NCBI GenBank assembly: GCA_003342815.1
Contig: PTEX01000013.1
Span: forward strand, 1,509,898-1,573,897
DNA length: 64,000 nt
Direction: 5' to 3'
Origin: Eudromia elegans
Taxonomy: Eukaryota > Chordata > Aves > Tinamiformes > Tinamidae
Under the pieces are notes generated by a model. It was not told the origin of the DNA. It was given only the letters and a program-made list of their open reading frames with translations, and searched no databases. The number at the start of each line of letters is the position of its first letter. The first letter of the stretch is position 1. A program made the position numbers and the translations under genes. This document shows, piece after piece, positions 37,842 to 49,800 of this stretch.

Positions 37842-40800
37842 CTGGAAGACAAATGCAGGCACTGAACATCTCCTTGCAAGCACAAAAGGCAACCCGGGCC
37901 CTCCCCTCCTGGTCACTGCTATCACACAGCAGGCAGACAGGGCTGCAAGGCCTGTCCCTAAAAGCCAGGGCATCCTGAAATAGAGGCAGCCATCACTTCA
38001 GCCTGTGAGAACACACAGATCTTTGAACCAATGACTACGAGCACTGAGCACGTGGCAGATCTGAGACACAGTGGGGAAGCTTGTTCACCCATTTCTTCCT
38101 GGTCACAACCAGAAAGCAGCTCAAGCAAAGGTCAGTGCTGAAGCCCTCTGGGTCATCCTCTCCTTCAGTTCACACTGCAAAGGGAAGGTCTGCACACTCA
38201 GGTCTGGCTTGAGCTGGGCCAGCATGCGTGCAAGGGGCGCTTGCCCTGTATCACACAGCATGGTCCTTGCATGCTCCAGTAGCCAGACACATATCTCCTG
38301 TCCTTGGGGATCAGGGTCCCACTGCTGTCACAACCCATGGCTAAGTACTTGCAGGAGGCACAGAATGGGTGAGACCCAGGGGATGAGGGTCTTCTGCAAA
38401 ACCTTCTTTGCCCCTGCAGTAAGCTACAGCAGGGACAGGATGCATGTCTAGAGCAAGGTCTGTTTTGCTGGGTGATTGCTCTCGCAAGGCAAATCCACAG
38501 CAGGCAGCACACAGGCTGAAGCAGCTCTGTGTGCAGAGCAGGTACCAGGCCACTGATCCTGCAACAGCAGCCCCAGATATCCAATAATTCCCTTCAGACT
38601 CAGCAGGTTTGGAGAAAGAGGAGGGGAGTCTCAGAGCCAGGGCCCTGCCTGCAGTGCTTATGGGATCCAGAGTTTCCTTGGACTAAGCCCTTGAATTTGA
38701 GTCAAGGGAAACCTCCAAATTGAGTTGGAGCACTGGATATAATCTCTATGCTCACCATTTAAGGAGCTGATTCCTGATGACACATGCAAAGATGCAGAAA
38801 CAATAACCAAGCAGCACCAAGAGGCAACAGGAAGCTCTGAGCAGCCCTCCAGTCAGGACTCAATAAAGCCCACAGTTTGTTAGAGCAATGGATTCTCAAT
38901 TAATTGAGTCAATTAAATCTAGTCTCCCTAATAATTAACCTGCAGCACACAAACAATCTCCCTTCAGGACTAGACTTCGATATGTGCCTTCAGCCCAGAG
39001 TACTAGCCTCACCTCTTTAAGGGAGCCTTTGATGGTGGAGAGTTTGTAGATGATCCAAAGTGGGATGCACACCATGGAGGAGAGGGCCAGCAGCCACCCC
39101 AGGGTGTCTCCCCACCACGGGTACACATACTTCTTGTTGTAGGTCAGTGGGGTGTATTTGATCAAAGAAAACAGGAAAGTTGCCTGGCAGGGAGGATGAA
39201 GCCAAGGGAAAAAGAGCAAGACAAAAAGCACCATAAATGAAAACAGGTTCTTGCTGGCAACTAGGCACCTCCACATAGAGTTGCACTGCACTGAAGAGCT
39301 CCCTAGAATAACAGAGGAGACATAGACCAGTTTTGCTGCTAGGAGCCCCATGCTTAGCACTGGGCATAGAAGCAAGTTGCTCAGGCAAGCAGTAGACTGA
39401 GCCAGTCCCCATTGCTTTGCCCCATGCCATGGTCCAAACGTCACAGTCATCTGCAGAGCAACAGGCTCCCAAAGCGCTGGCCATATAAGCCTCTCTACAT
39501 ACAGAGGCATCTCTCTTGTATGTGTGTATTTATTTATGAACGCATGTGTCTGCATCTCAGAGGCAACCAGCTCTAGCTCTCTCCCAGAAGCCCGGCCCCA
39601 CACTCGCAGGTTCTCACCGTGCAAACAGCAGGTGTGATGAAAAGCCAGCAGTATTTGATGACTGGCCATGGCCGGTACCCAATCATGTCTTCAATGTTCC
39701 CATAGAAACGCTCAGCACCTGCAGAAGAGGGGAGGTATGCCTCGTCACTACCGAGCAAAAAGGACAATAGGGTCTGTGCCCATCTGTGCAGGGGTCCCAT
39801 CTGACCACTGGTCAGAAGCTCCCCAAAAGACATGGAGTAACATTAGGACACTTGGCAGGCCTGTTGGGGACCTCACTGGGGATGTGGCCAGCTTCAGTCT
39901 GCATCCTGGAAGAACATTCAATCACCTAGAAGAGCACAGTAGGTCACCACAGCCAGCCCCTTTGCAAGATCATCAAACTAGGACCTGAAGCCAAGCAGAT
40001 TCCCCAGGGAAGGAACCCCAAGCCCCTCAACAGGTGAGTCTACAGGCACCAAAACAAGGTTCAGCAGTTTGCCTTGCACTGCTAAGCAACTGCCAAGAGC
40101 AGCTATGGGCTAGCGTTTTGAGGCTGAACCAAGCAAGAGCATGACAGAGCAGAGCTGGGAACCCCCTGCACCGGTTCATACTCACCATAGACCCAGGCGA
40201 TGCAGAGGGTCTCGAAGATGGCCACAAAGAGCAGGCACATGCCACTGGCAGCGTAGTAATCAAAGAGCTGGAAGACGTACATCCCGCCCTGGGGAGGGCC
40301 AAACAGAGAGCAAGGCAAGGTGGGTAGGAAGAGAAGGGAGAGGAACGAGGGACAGGCAAAGAGCTCCAGCCAGAGCAGGAATCAAGCTCAGCATCTTCCC
40401 CTGAGCTAGAGGCACTTTATCTCTCCCTGGGAAACAGCAAAGGCCACATCCCTTGTGCTCACACTCTGATGGAGACCTGCAGGAGCCCCAGAAACCTCCC
40501 TGCTCTCCGAGGTGTCTCTCTTCATTCCAGGGCAGGGTAGCAGAGGGGAAGTCACCATCATAGACCTTGGGGCTATTTCAGGACAGGATATAAAGAAAAG
40601 CAAATCTTGTAAGTGAGGGTGGAGGAGATGCCCATAAGAGACACAATACACCTGATCAAATTCAGCCTTCTAAGAAGCACAGGTAAATAGATGTGCATGC
40701 AGTTTTGCAAGCACCTATTGCTAAGAGCTCACAGGCTAGCGGCAGGATGTTTCACTGCCCAGTGAAGCCAGTCTACAAAAGAGGTTCATAATTAAGCCAG

Positions 40801-43800
40801 ACACAAAGCTGCAGATGCAATATCAAAGGCTACTTTTACACTATCAGGCCCAAATGGAAACAGAAGATGGAAATATTTTTTTCCTATTTCCATCATAGCA
40901 GCATCAACCCCTCCCACTTGTAGGAGCAGTCAAAGATTTTAAGTGAAAACAGTTTGAGGTCCAAGTAATTAATCATACTTCATAAAGAGGGTATTGCACA
41001 GGAAATCAGTTTCCAGAAATCAAGTTTCCTGATCCCAGCTTTCAGGCAGCTCCATTCAGTAGGAAAGAGAAGGGAAAAGGCATTCTCTCAACCATGCAAC
41101 AGGCTACAACTGCAAATCTTTAGCCAGCTGAAAAGATAAATCTCAACCACAACATCATTTGCCTGGAGCTCTAATTATCATTCAAGGCAGGAGAGGTGTC
41201 AGGGATGTTTTAGCACATGTAAATACCAGAGGGGGTCAGCAATAGAAGGGAAAATTTCAAATGCCATCTGGAAAGGGAAGGATTTGTGTTGGCACGGATC
41301 ACAGCTACAACAGAGTATCCACTTTTCCAAAATACACCTTGTGCTCTTTAATGCCATGTAGCAGTCAGATGCTTGAGTGGCTCAAACCTCACTCAGTAGC
41401 AAAGGGCCATCAGTATGAAGGGTTGTATCATGATCTTGGGGCAATGGGAGAGGGAGAGGACTGCCACCTCCCAGGACACCCAGGTCCACTGCTCACAGTG
41501 CCCCTGGCCCTCTCCCATCAGACACCATGCCATTGGACAAGCCAGCTGGATCACCAGCTAGCCCACCACCCCATGACCCCAACCCACCCAGCCACTGCTC
41601 ACTAGTGGGGGGATTCACACCCAGCAAGGGCCCCACAGATGCTTGGAGGAGGATGCAGACTTCCCACTTCTCTCCCCATCCCAAAATACCTCTGTGAGCA
41701 TCACCAGTCCAACCAGATAGGAGAGGACGGACACAAGCAAGATGAGGGTTTCTCGGCGGTTCTTCTTGCGGAAGATGGTGGGGTACATGTCGACAAGAGC
41801 AGTGACGAGGCTCTCCACACAGACAAACTGTAACAGAGTCACCACCTCCGTCAGCCAAATCCACTGGGCTAATGCACCTGGCTTCAGTCCTGCCCTGTCA
41901 CTCTCGGGGCAGGCTCCCCTCAGCCAGGAGGGGCCATCAAAACTGATCTCAGATAGAACCACTGCTGCTGTCTGTACCTCAGGCCATGCCCAAAGAGCAG
42001 GACCACACCTGGAAACTGCCACGTAGCAACTATCTCAAGCCCTGCAATCCCCACAGCTGCCTAACCAAGCACAGTGCACTGCACAGGCCTAATTTCCTAC
42101 ATGGGGATGAGTCCTCATAATTGGCTCAGTACAGGGCCACACTGAGGCCCTGTACTGTTACACGGCTTCCAGAACCTCAGTTATTGCCTCTGCACATCTC
42201 TGTAGAAAGGTCTTCTGCAGAAAGACCTGTGAGCAGCCCACAAGTGCCCTTACTCCCTTCCAAGCAGCTGAAACCCTCCACACCTCATGCCTCCCCCTTC
42301 AGTCTCTGGCCACCGATCCTCCTCCATAGCTGCATGTGCACAGCGTTGTGCTCTCAAGCAGGGAAAGCTGTTGCCCAGGATCTGGCTCCCCACACTCCCC
42401 AATGTCCTCTCCATCAGCCAAGCTGAATCCATTTGCATCCAGCTTGATGGGGACATGCTTTTTGTCCTGCAGAAAAGTGCCCCATGCCTTTACCTGGCTG
42501 TCCAGTCCCAGCAAAACAACCATCAGGAAGAAGAAGCAGGCCCAGAGCGGGGAGAAGGGCAGCATGACGACAGCCCGAGGGTAGGCGATGAAAGCCAGGC
42601 CAGGCCCTGAGAGGAGAAGGGCATTTAAGGCAGGCAGCAGACAGCAAATCTGGCAGCCCCTGGACCCCTTGAACCCCAGCCTGGTGATGGGGAAGCAGCA
42701 TCACTGTGCGCACCGGCACGGCAGGGCTGGCATGCAGCACAAGACCCGTGTGCCCGGAGCCACGTGGGGCAGCACCCCAGTGCAAGGCACAGCCCACACA
42801 GCCTTTTGCTCCAGTTATGTCCAGCTGCTTCCAGGACTGGAAGAGCAGCAGTGGGGCCAGCGGGGAGGAAGCAGAGCAAGTAGGGGCTGCACCACTACCG
42901 CGAGGGCTGAGCAAGAGCAAGCTGCTGAGTCCCAGCGAGCACAGAGCAAGCCAGGACACGTGTTTTGCAGGCCCATCACTCCCTCAACCAACAGAGAGGT
43001 CGGTGCTGTGCTCAAACACCTCTCCCAGCTGCCATTCCCTCCTCTCTTCTTCTCAGAGGCAGGGAGGGGAGCTGCCCTTGGAAAGGAGCCTGTGGCCGCA
43101 GTGCCCATGGCCCCAGGCAGGTCACCGCAGAGAGCGCAGCACGGCACCCTGCAGCCGGGCCCGTCTCCCCACGGCCGGCCGTCACTCACCCGACTCGGCC
43201 ACCTCGGCGATGGGCACGCCCTGCTCCCCCGCCATGAAGCCCAGGATGGAGAAGATGGCAAAGCCAGCCACAAAGCTGGTGCCGCTGTTGAGGAAGCAGA
43301 GTGCCACGCAGTCCCTGCGGAGGAGAAGGCAACATCACCGGCATGCCAGGAGCAAGGTGGGACCCCAAGCTGCAGGCGCCCGGGTCCCCCTGCCCCGGGC
43401 ATCTGCGCGGCACCACATGCTGCAGGATGGGCACACAGGACCTTCTGCCCCAGGGAAAATCCCCCTACCAGCAGCATAGACTGCTTTTATTTTTTCTTTC
43501 TCCACTTGAAGCTGTTTGCTTGTGAGATAGACTTGTGACCCATTTAAATGTTTGATCTCGTTTTGCCCTCCCTCTCTCTTTCTCCTGGTTACTCTGATAT
43601 CCTGTGGTAACAAGTACTAGGGATTATTTTTGGCCAAGAGTGTGTTTTCCCCTTTAACAGATTTTCCAAACGTTATTAATTTTTGGCTGCCAGCACTGTT
43701 AGATATCTCCTGGTTCTCACATTATGAGGAAAAGATAAATGGAGACATCCCATTTATTTTCTGTGATCTATTTTTTTTTGTTGCTGTTTCACTTCATTCA

Positions 43801-46800
43801 TATCCATCTATTCTATAAACTAAAAATCTCTTATCCATCTGATTCCTTTTCACACTCCAATCTCCTCAGGCCTCTCATGACTATAATCCTAGGGACAACA
43901 AAAAATTTGCAGCTTACTTCCAAGAGATTCTGAACCAAACTGAACGCACACTTCCAGTTTTTAAAATAAAGGACTATTCTGAGTTCATTTAACGGTATTG
44001 TCTAAATCCTGTATGTTTTTCTGCATCAAGGTATCTAGCATTTTATTTGGTTCCATGCTTCTCGTTCACACATTAACTAGATTTTGTTCACTGTCTGCAA
44101 CCATTTCTGGAGAGAGAGTACAGATCATGCAAAGCGCATGGATGGTGCAAATTGTCCAGGTTATTCCTTCCAGAGCACAGCACTTTGCTTTGCCAGGGCT
44201 GCACAGCACCTAACATCTTTGCTCTACCTTTTCCTTTGGTTGGTAAGGCAGGAGAGGCTGAAAGCGATCTCCAGAGTGGATCGCCCTGCGATGCAGAGCA
44301 TCACACTGCCAGAGTCAGCAAATCCAATTGGAAACCCACACCAGAAACTCATTCTTCCAAACGCTAGAAACTACCTACACTTCATCCAAATTATACCCTC
44401 AACCAGTTTATGCAAGCACCCATTTACCTCACATAGTTCCTCTTCCTTCCTGGTGTTTCTTTTTCTTTTCCCCAGATGAATTTATGAAAGTTTAAACCCT
44501 TCTGGGAGGTGGTCTCAAGTCACCTGGGAGTGGGAACGGGATGTCATGGTGGACAGTAACATGGGGAATGGTCAATCAGTGATCCCACTTGGAGCCATCT
44601 CAGAGCACTGTCCCATGGACGATGGTCCTTCCTCCCCACATCCCTTTCTTTCTCCAGGTCACTGGTGGCTACATGTAGCCTGCAGCAACTCAGTGGAGCA
44701 CCACACTGTTACCCTGCTGTCCTGTTAAAAACTGGCCCTGTCCTCCTGCACAGAGTGAGGATGCAAAATATAGGACAGACTCATTAAAATACCTAGGGAT
44801 CAGGATGCGCAGAGGTGTGATGCTGCAACAGGAAACAAGTTCCCTAGCTTAGCCAAATGGCAGAGAGGAATTTTGTGCAAATATCTCTTTCCTTTCTATA
44901 ACATCTCTCAGTTGAAGTTACAGAAACTTTTTACAACACTGGTGCTAGGCAGCCCTTGTTTTCATCTCCATGTTGCACATCCATACTGGAGACACAGAAG
45001 GTTAGTGCCCAAAGGCATGCAGCAGCTCAGAGCCAGATCTGTTATCACCTCAATTCCCACAGTTCTTTTTCTCAAAAAAAGGGTTTAGGAGAAAGGATAT
45101 GAAAAGGAAGAATGGACTCCACCCAGTTTCTGTTGGAGAAGCAAAAGTAAATTTCTAAGGTAAAGAGAGATAGATAAAAATGCAAGGATCATGTAGCCTG
45201 GTTCACTCAGACCTTCCACAGTAATGACAACAAATAAGAATCTAAAAGGGGAATCTAGGGCCAACAGCAGAAAGACCAGCAAAAGAATGGTGAGAAGGGT
45301 AGTTTTATTGGTTTTTTTCACTTATACTGGCCTTTTGCCTCTGGAGATCCAGCTCCAGACACTGGCCATATCTGCAGAGCTTTCTCCCAAACACTTCAGC
45401 TCAGCAGCCCATTCCAATTTGGCAGCATGGTCACTCTTTGTTCAAAGGGCAGCTCTACATGTGAAGAGTGCACAGCAGGTCATATCTGCAGGTTTACATG
45501 TGCCAGAGACAGTACATGGGAATAAAGAATACTTACAACTGTGCAAGACACTAGGTCTGAACTAACAGGAAGACTGATAAATTACAAGGTGAAAAGATTC
45601 CAGTCCAGAGCCATTAGCTCTTAGAGCTCTGCTTCCTTGACAGTTACTCATACATCTTTTTATAAGGGGAGATCAAGATCACAAAACTAGTGAAGAAGGA
45701 TCTCCACTTACTGGCTGCCAGCTGGAGTGGAAGAGGGAATTTATCACCCATGATATGGCTAGAAAGTTCCTTGCATTTCCCTTGGGTATATAGCACAGAG
45801 AGATGGATCTGGGCAACATAGCAACAGGAAAAAAAAAACAGAGAAAACATCTGGAAAAAGTTTTCTTATGCCTTGAGTAGAAAAGGAAAACAAGGCACCT
45901 CAAACGGTCAGTTGCCACCAGCAGCTGACCAGCCAATTTGCACTTATGTTCAGGGAAAGGAAGGCTCTAGACTGTAGAGCTGTGTTCAGTTACCTGTAGC
46001 AATTGTTATGGTATTTGTTGTAGCTACCCAGAGCTGTCAGGCATCCCAGACATATTGCATATGAGAAGAAGATCTGAGTGCCTGCATCCATCCAGACCTG
46101 GAAAGGAGATGCAAACACAGGTAAGAAGAAGGGAAGGCCAGCACAGAGTGCAGGCAATATATCAGTGTGAAGAGGTAGGAGACCTGGGTTCTGATGTAAC
46201 CAGCTCAGGAAGTCAGCAAACCAAAATCTTTAGATAAGTCTTTTGCTAGGACTAGATTAGATTACATGGTGCCAGTCAACAAAGTATCATATGGTGGTAA
46301 GAGTCACAAGCGAAGAAACGTGCCAAGAGCTTGGCACACACCCACAACATATGCAACTTTTCATCACTATCTTATTCTTCCTTGATCAAATCTACAGTAC
46401 TCTGTGATTCACCAGAACCTCCCAATAGCAACAGAGACCAGATGAATTTGTTGCATGGGAGCTAAAGGAGTCCTCTGCTAGCAGATGAGAGGTGGATTAT
46501 TTGCGTAGGCCTTTTTTCCCATCAGGTGGCAGAGCTCCTGACAGAGGTCTGTGACTCCAAGACCTGATTTTAAAGGTTCCAAAACTTGAAAACAGATTAA
46601 CTGTGGAGGAGGGAAATGTTAGCAATAAACTGAGTTTCTTGCAAAGGAAGGACAGCTCCTGAAAGAAAACACAAGAATGATGTTAGTCCCACAAGGACCC
46701 TCTGAACACCACTCTTGCTGTCAAAATAGCATAGTAGTGCTCTGAGGTTGACATTTGTCAATGCCAAATTTCATCTGAAAGTCTAGCTGTGTGTAGTCAC

Positions 46801-49800
46801 TGATGCAACCACAGCCACCATCTTCTGCAGAGAACAGCAAAAGGAGGAATTATCAGTGAGGAAAGAAACAATGACAAAGGTTATTAATTAAATCCTCTAT
46901 TGTATAGCATCATTTTCTCCAAGGCTCCCCAGGGGATTTAAGACTGTGGATAAGACAATCATTCAACCAAAGCTGACATGCAATCACTTTCTAGAGATAA
47001 AAGGAAAGCTAGTCAGGAAAGAACAGCGTAAGAAAAGTATTAATGGGAAGTTTTCAATGAGAAAAGAGTTTGCATCTGGCTAAGGCATCTCAGTTCATAC
47101 CCTTCCTCCCACAGGTAGTAGTAGAGGTGAACACCATGATCCCACCTGAGGCAAATGGAAATTGGTGGAAAGTATCCCAGCACTCTCTTACAGACTATGG
47201 GTGTCTCTCTGCATTCATATGATTTAATCACCATCACTGTTTTTTGGGTTTTTTTATGTGTGTGTGTGTGAGTGTGTGTTCTTCTTCCTAGGTTGATGGT
47301 CATTCTAAAGAGATGTTAAACCTCTTGTTTAGCTCAAAATTCTGTTTTATCTCAAGAAACAGTTGCACAGAACAAATCTTTCCCCTACGCACAGCTCCAC
47401 AGGCAAGATCCAACAGCACGATCTGTAAGGAAAGAAGGCAAAGCCCCTAAACATTGTTAGGACTACCTTTGGTGAAGCTGCTTTCATTGACTGTCCTGCG
47501 AGCAACTCAACTGATGTTCAGGCCCACCTTCTTTCCAGTCAATGGAAAGAATGATCAATACTACACATGGAATGAGATCAGACCTTTCATATGTAAAACG
47601 GGAAGAAACAGATGATGAGATGGGACTGGAACAGTTAATTCTGGGCACTAAGAAATTTTAAAAAATAGTTGACCTCTCTGCATTTTACTCTTTTGGAGGA
47701 CAGGAGAGGGAAGGGAGGTTTAGAGAACAAGACATTACTCAATTTTTCTATTTCAAGAATATTGGAAAGGTCAAAGTCCTTTGGGAAGTAATTTCTAAAG
47801 TACTGTGCTTGTAGAGAGACAGGTTATAGCTTTCACTTTTTAGGTGCTTTTTTGGTGTAAAGCAAGCTTTTCAGGTCAGAAGGACCAACCAACACCTTTG
47901 CATCAACAATTTAAGCATCTTCTGATAGATAAAGGTGGAAAGTTTTGTTAGGTTTGTGTTTTCTTTTGCTATTCATTATTAGAGCTCTGTTTTTTTTCCA
48001 TCAAATTCTAGCTTGAATCGCACCAACCCATGGTTTTTGTAGTCTTTTCAGTTCAATTTGTTGACATATCAAGATTTATGAAGTTAAACTGCCTGCCCAC
48101 CTTTGCCATAACACTGGACCCTGTTGAAGAGTTTCAACCAGGTTTAAGAGTGAGTAGAAACCTCAATGATATCAGTTACCTAAGGACTTCATAATATAGC
48201 CAAGAAACAGACAAAAGACAGAAAATCAGCATTCCAGCTGAGACAAGGGCTACAGGGAGGAACAGTCAGCCATCATTAAACATCAGATAAATCACAGAAG
48301 TAAGAGACATGAGAAACATCCCAAGGGCAGGAAAATAACTGATGCTCTGCTAGACATGGTAGAAGCCAAATATCAAGACATAAGGCTTCATTAGCTCGAT
48401 GGCTCATAAAGTGTAGCCCAGCAATAACACCCTTGACAGCACAGCAGAGGCCGGGGAGGATGTGGATCACATCCTCCCCGGTCCAGCTGCCTGCTTCTGC
48501 TCACACAGCACCTGCGGAGCAACCCTAGGCTGAGTGGGCAACTCAACCCACAGGGATCGGCTATGGGAACACAGGACTTGTGTCAGCATGCATTCCCATT
48601 CAGGGCAAGGCAGCCTGTGGCTGAACCAGCACAAACGGAACTACAGCGCTCACGGAGCTTACGGTCCCACTCCATGAGCACAACTCAGGGCACCAGCTCA
48701 GGCCGCATGCATTTTTGTTTCTCATTTTAAAAAGCTACTGAAGATCTTGGGTCAAAGATCATGCCACTCTACTGTCTTTCCCAAAAAAATCATTACATCT
48801 CCAAAATGCGCTTTTCTGTCTGTGACAACAACTCATTTTTCTTCAATCCAAGTCCCACTCTTTTCCTCCTTTGCTGTTGATCACCAGCCTCTCATTTTTA
48901 TTTTAATATTTCCATCCTGTTTAAAGGGGCATGATAACAGTAATAGGGGGCTTGGTTTCCCCTGCAGATCAGGGTGAGTTGCTGTTCTCTGGCCACTGTT
49001 CCCAAAGGGACTGGTGCAGTTTACCCTGTTTTTCAGGCTTCACCATCTCGTTGGCAGCCTGGGCATTTTGATTTTATAGTTGTCCGCAGTTTTCTAGGCC
49101 ATCCAGTTTATTTAATTCACCATTCAATTTCTCTGGATGTGTTGTTCACTCCGTTTTGTAATAACCTTCTACTCTCTGTTTTTAACCAAAGCTTTCAGAC
49201 CTGAGCAGCAGTTATCTGAGATGGTTATGGCCTATAGAAGTATATTTTCCTCCCTGCACCCCACTTAATTTTCTCAGCAATATCTGCTTTATTACTTGCA
49301 CTGGAATTTAATAACCCCCTGTACTGAAGCACGTCCTTTTCTTTGGAAGATCTCAAAGCACTTACAAATAACGTGCAAAGCCTTTGGAGAGCAAAACGTT
49401 ATTGACCCTCAAGGTATGTCACATACCACTTGCAGGCATGTGCTGGGAATTGCACCATCGGCCAGCGGGGATGATGTGGGTACATGCGGGTGCAAGCGCG
49501 CGCGCTCGGCACGCGTGCCCGAGCTGCATCTCCGAGGACCTCAGCTGGGGGACATCGGGTGCCGAGGAGTCAGCTGAGGTCCCCTGGGCTAAATTCAAGC
49601 CCAGAGGACCTCAGCTGACTCCCCAGCACCGGATATTTACCCACGTGAGGAGAGCGCTCCCGCCTTCAAACGCCGCCGCAAGAACACAGGCGCTGGCGCA
49701 GAGGAGGAGGAGGAAGGCCACCAAGGTAAACACAGCTGTGCTTGCCCCACGCACAGAGGAGTCGCTCAGGCCCAGGGCCGCCCCAGCAGGAGCCAGCGCG

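Larger units (their letters stand above)
37842..42493 (-). other. SLC6A13 introns 9-13
   Basis: Introns 37842-39012, 39184-39617, 39719-40185, 40289-41689 and 41828-42493 have GT-AG ends. Apart from an inverted repeat at 42127-42157 I see nothing but plain intronic sequence. Confidence 0.6.

Noticed and set aside
38935-39669. 244-codon minus-strand frame taken as a single exon
   Set aside because: It reads through the intron between SLC6A13 exons 12 and 13; only 39013-39183 in it is coding, bounded by good splice sites.
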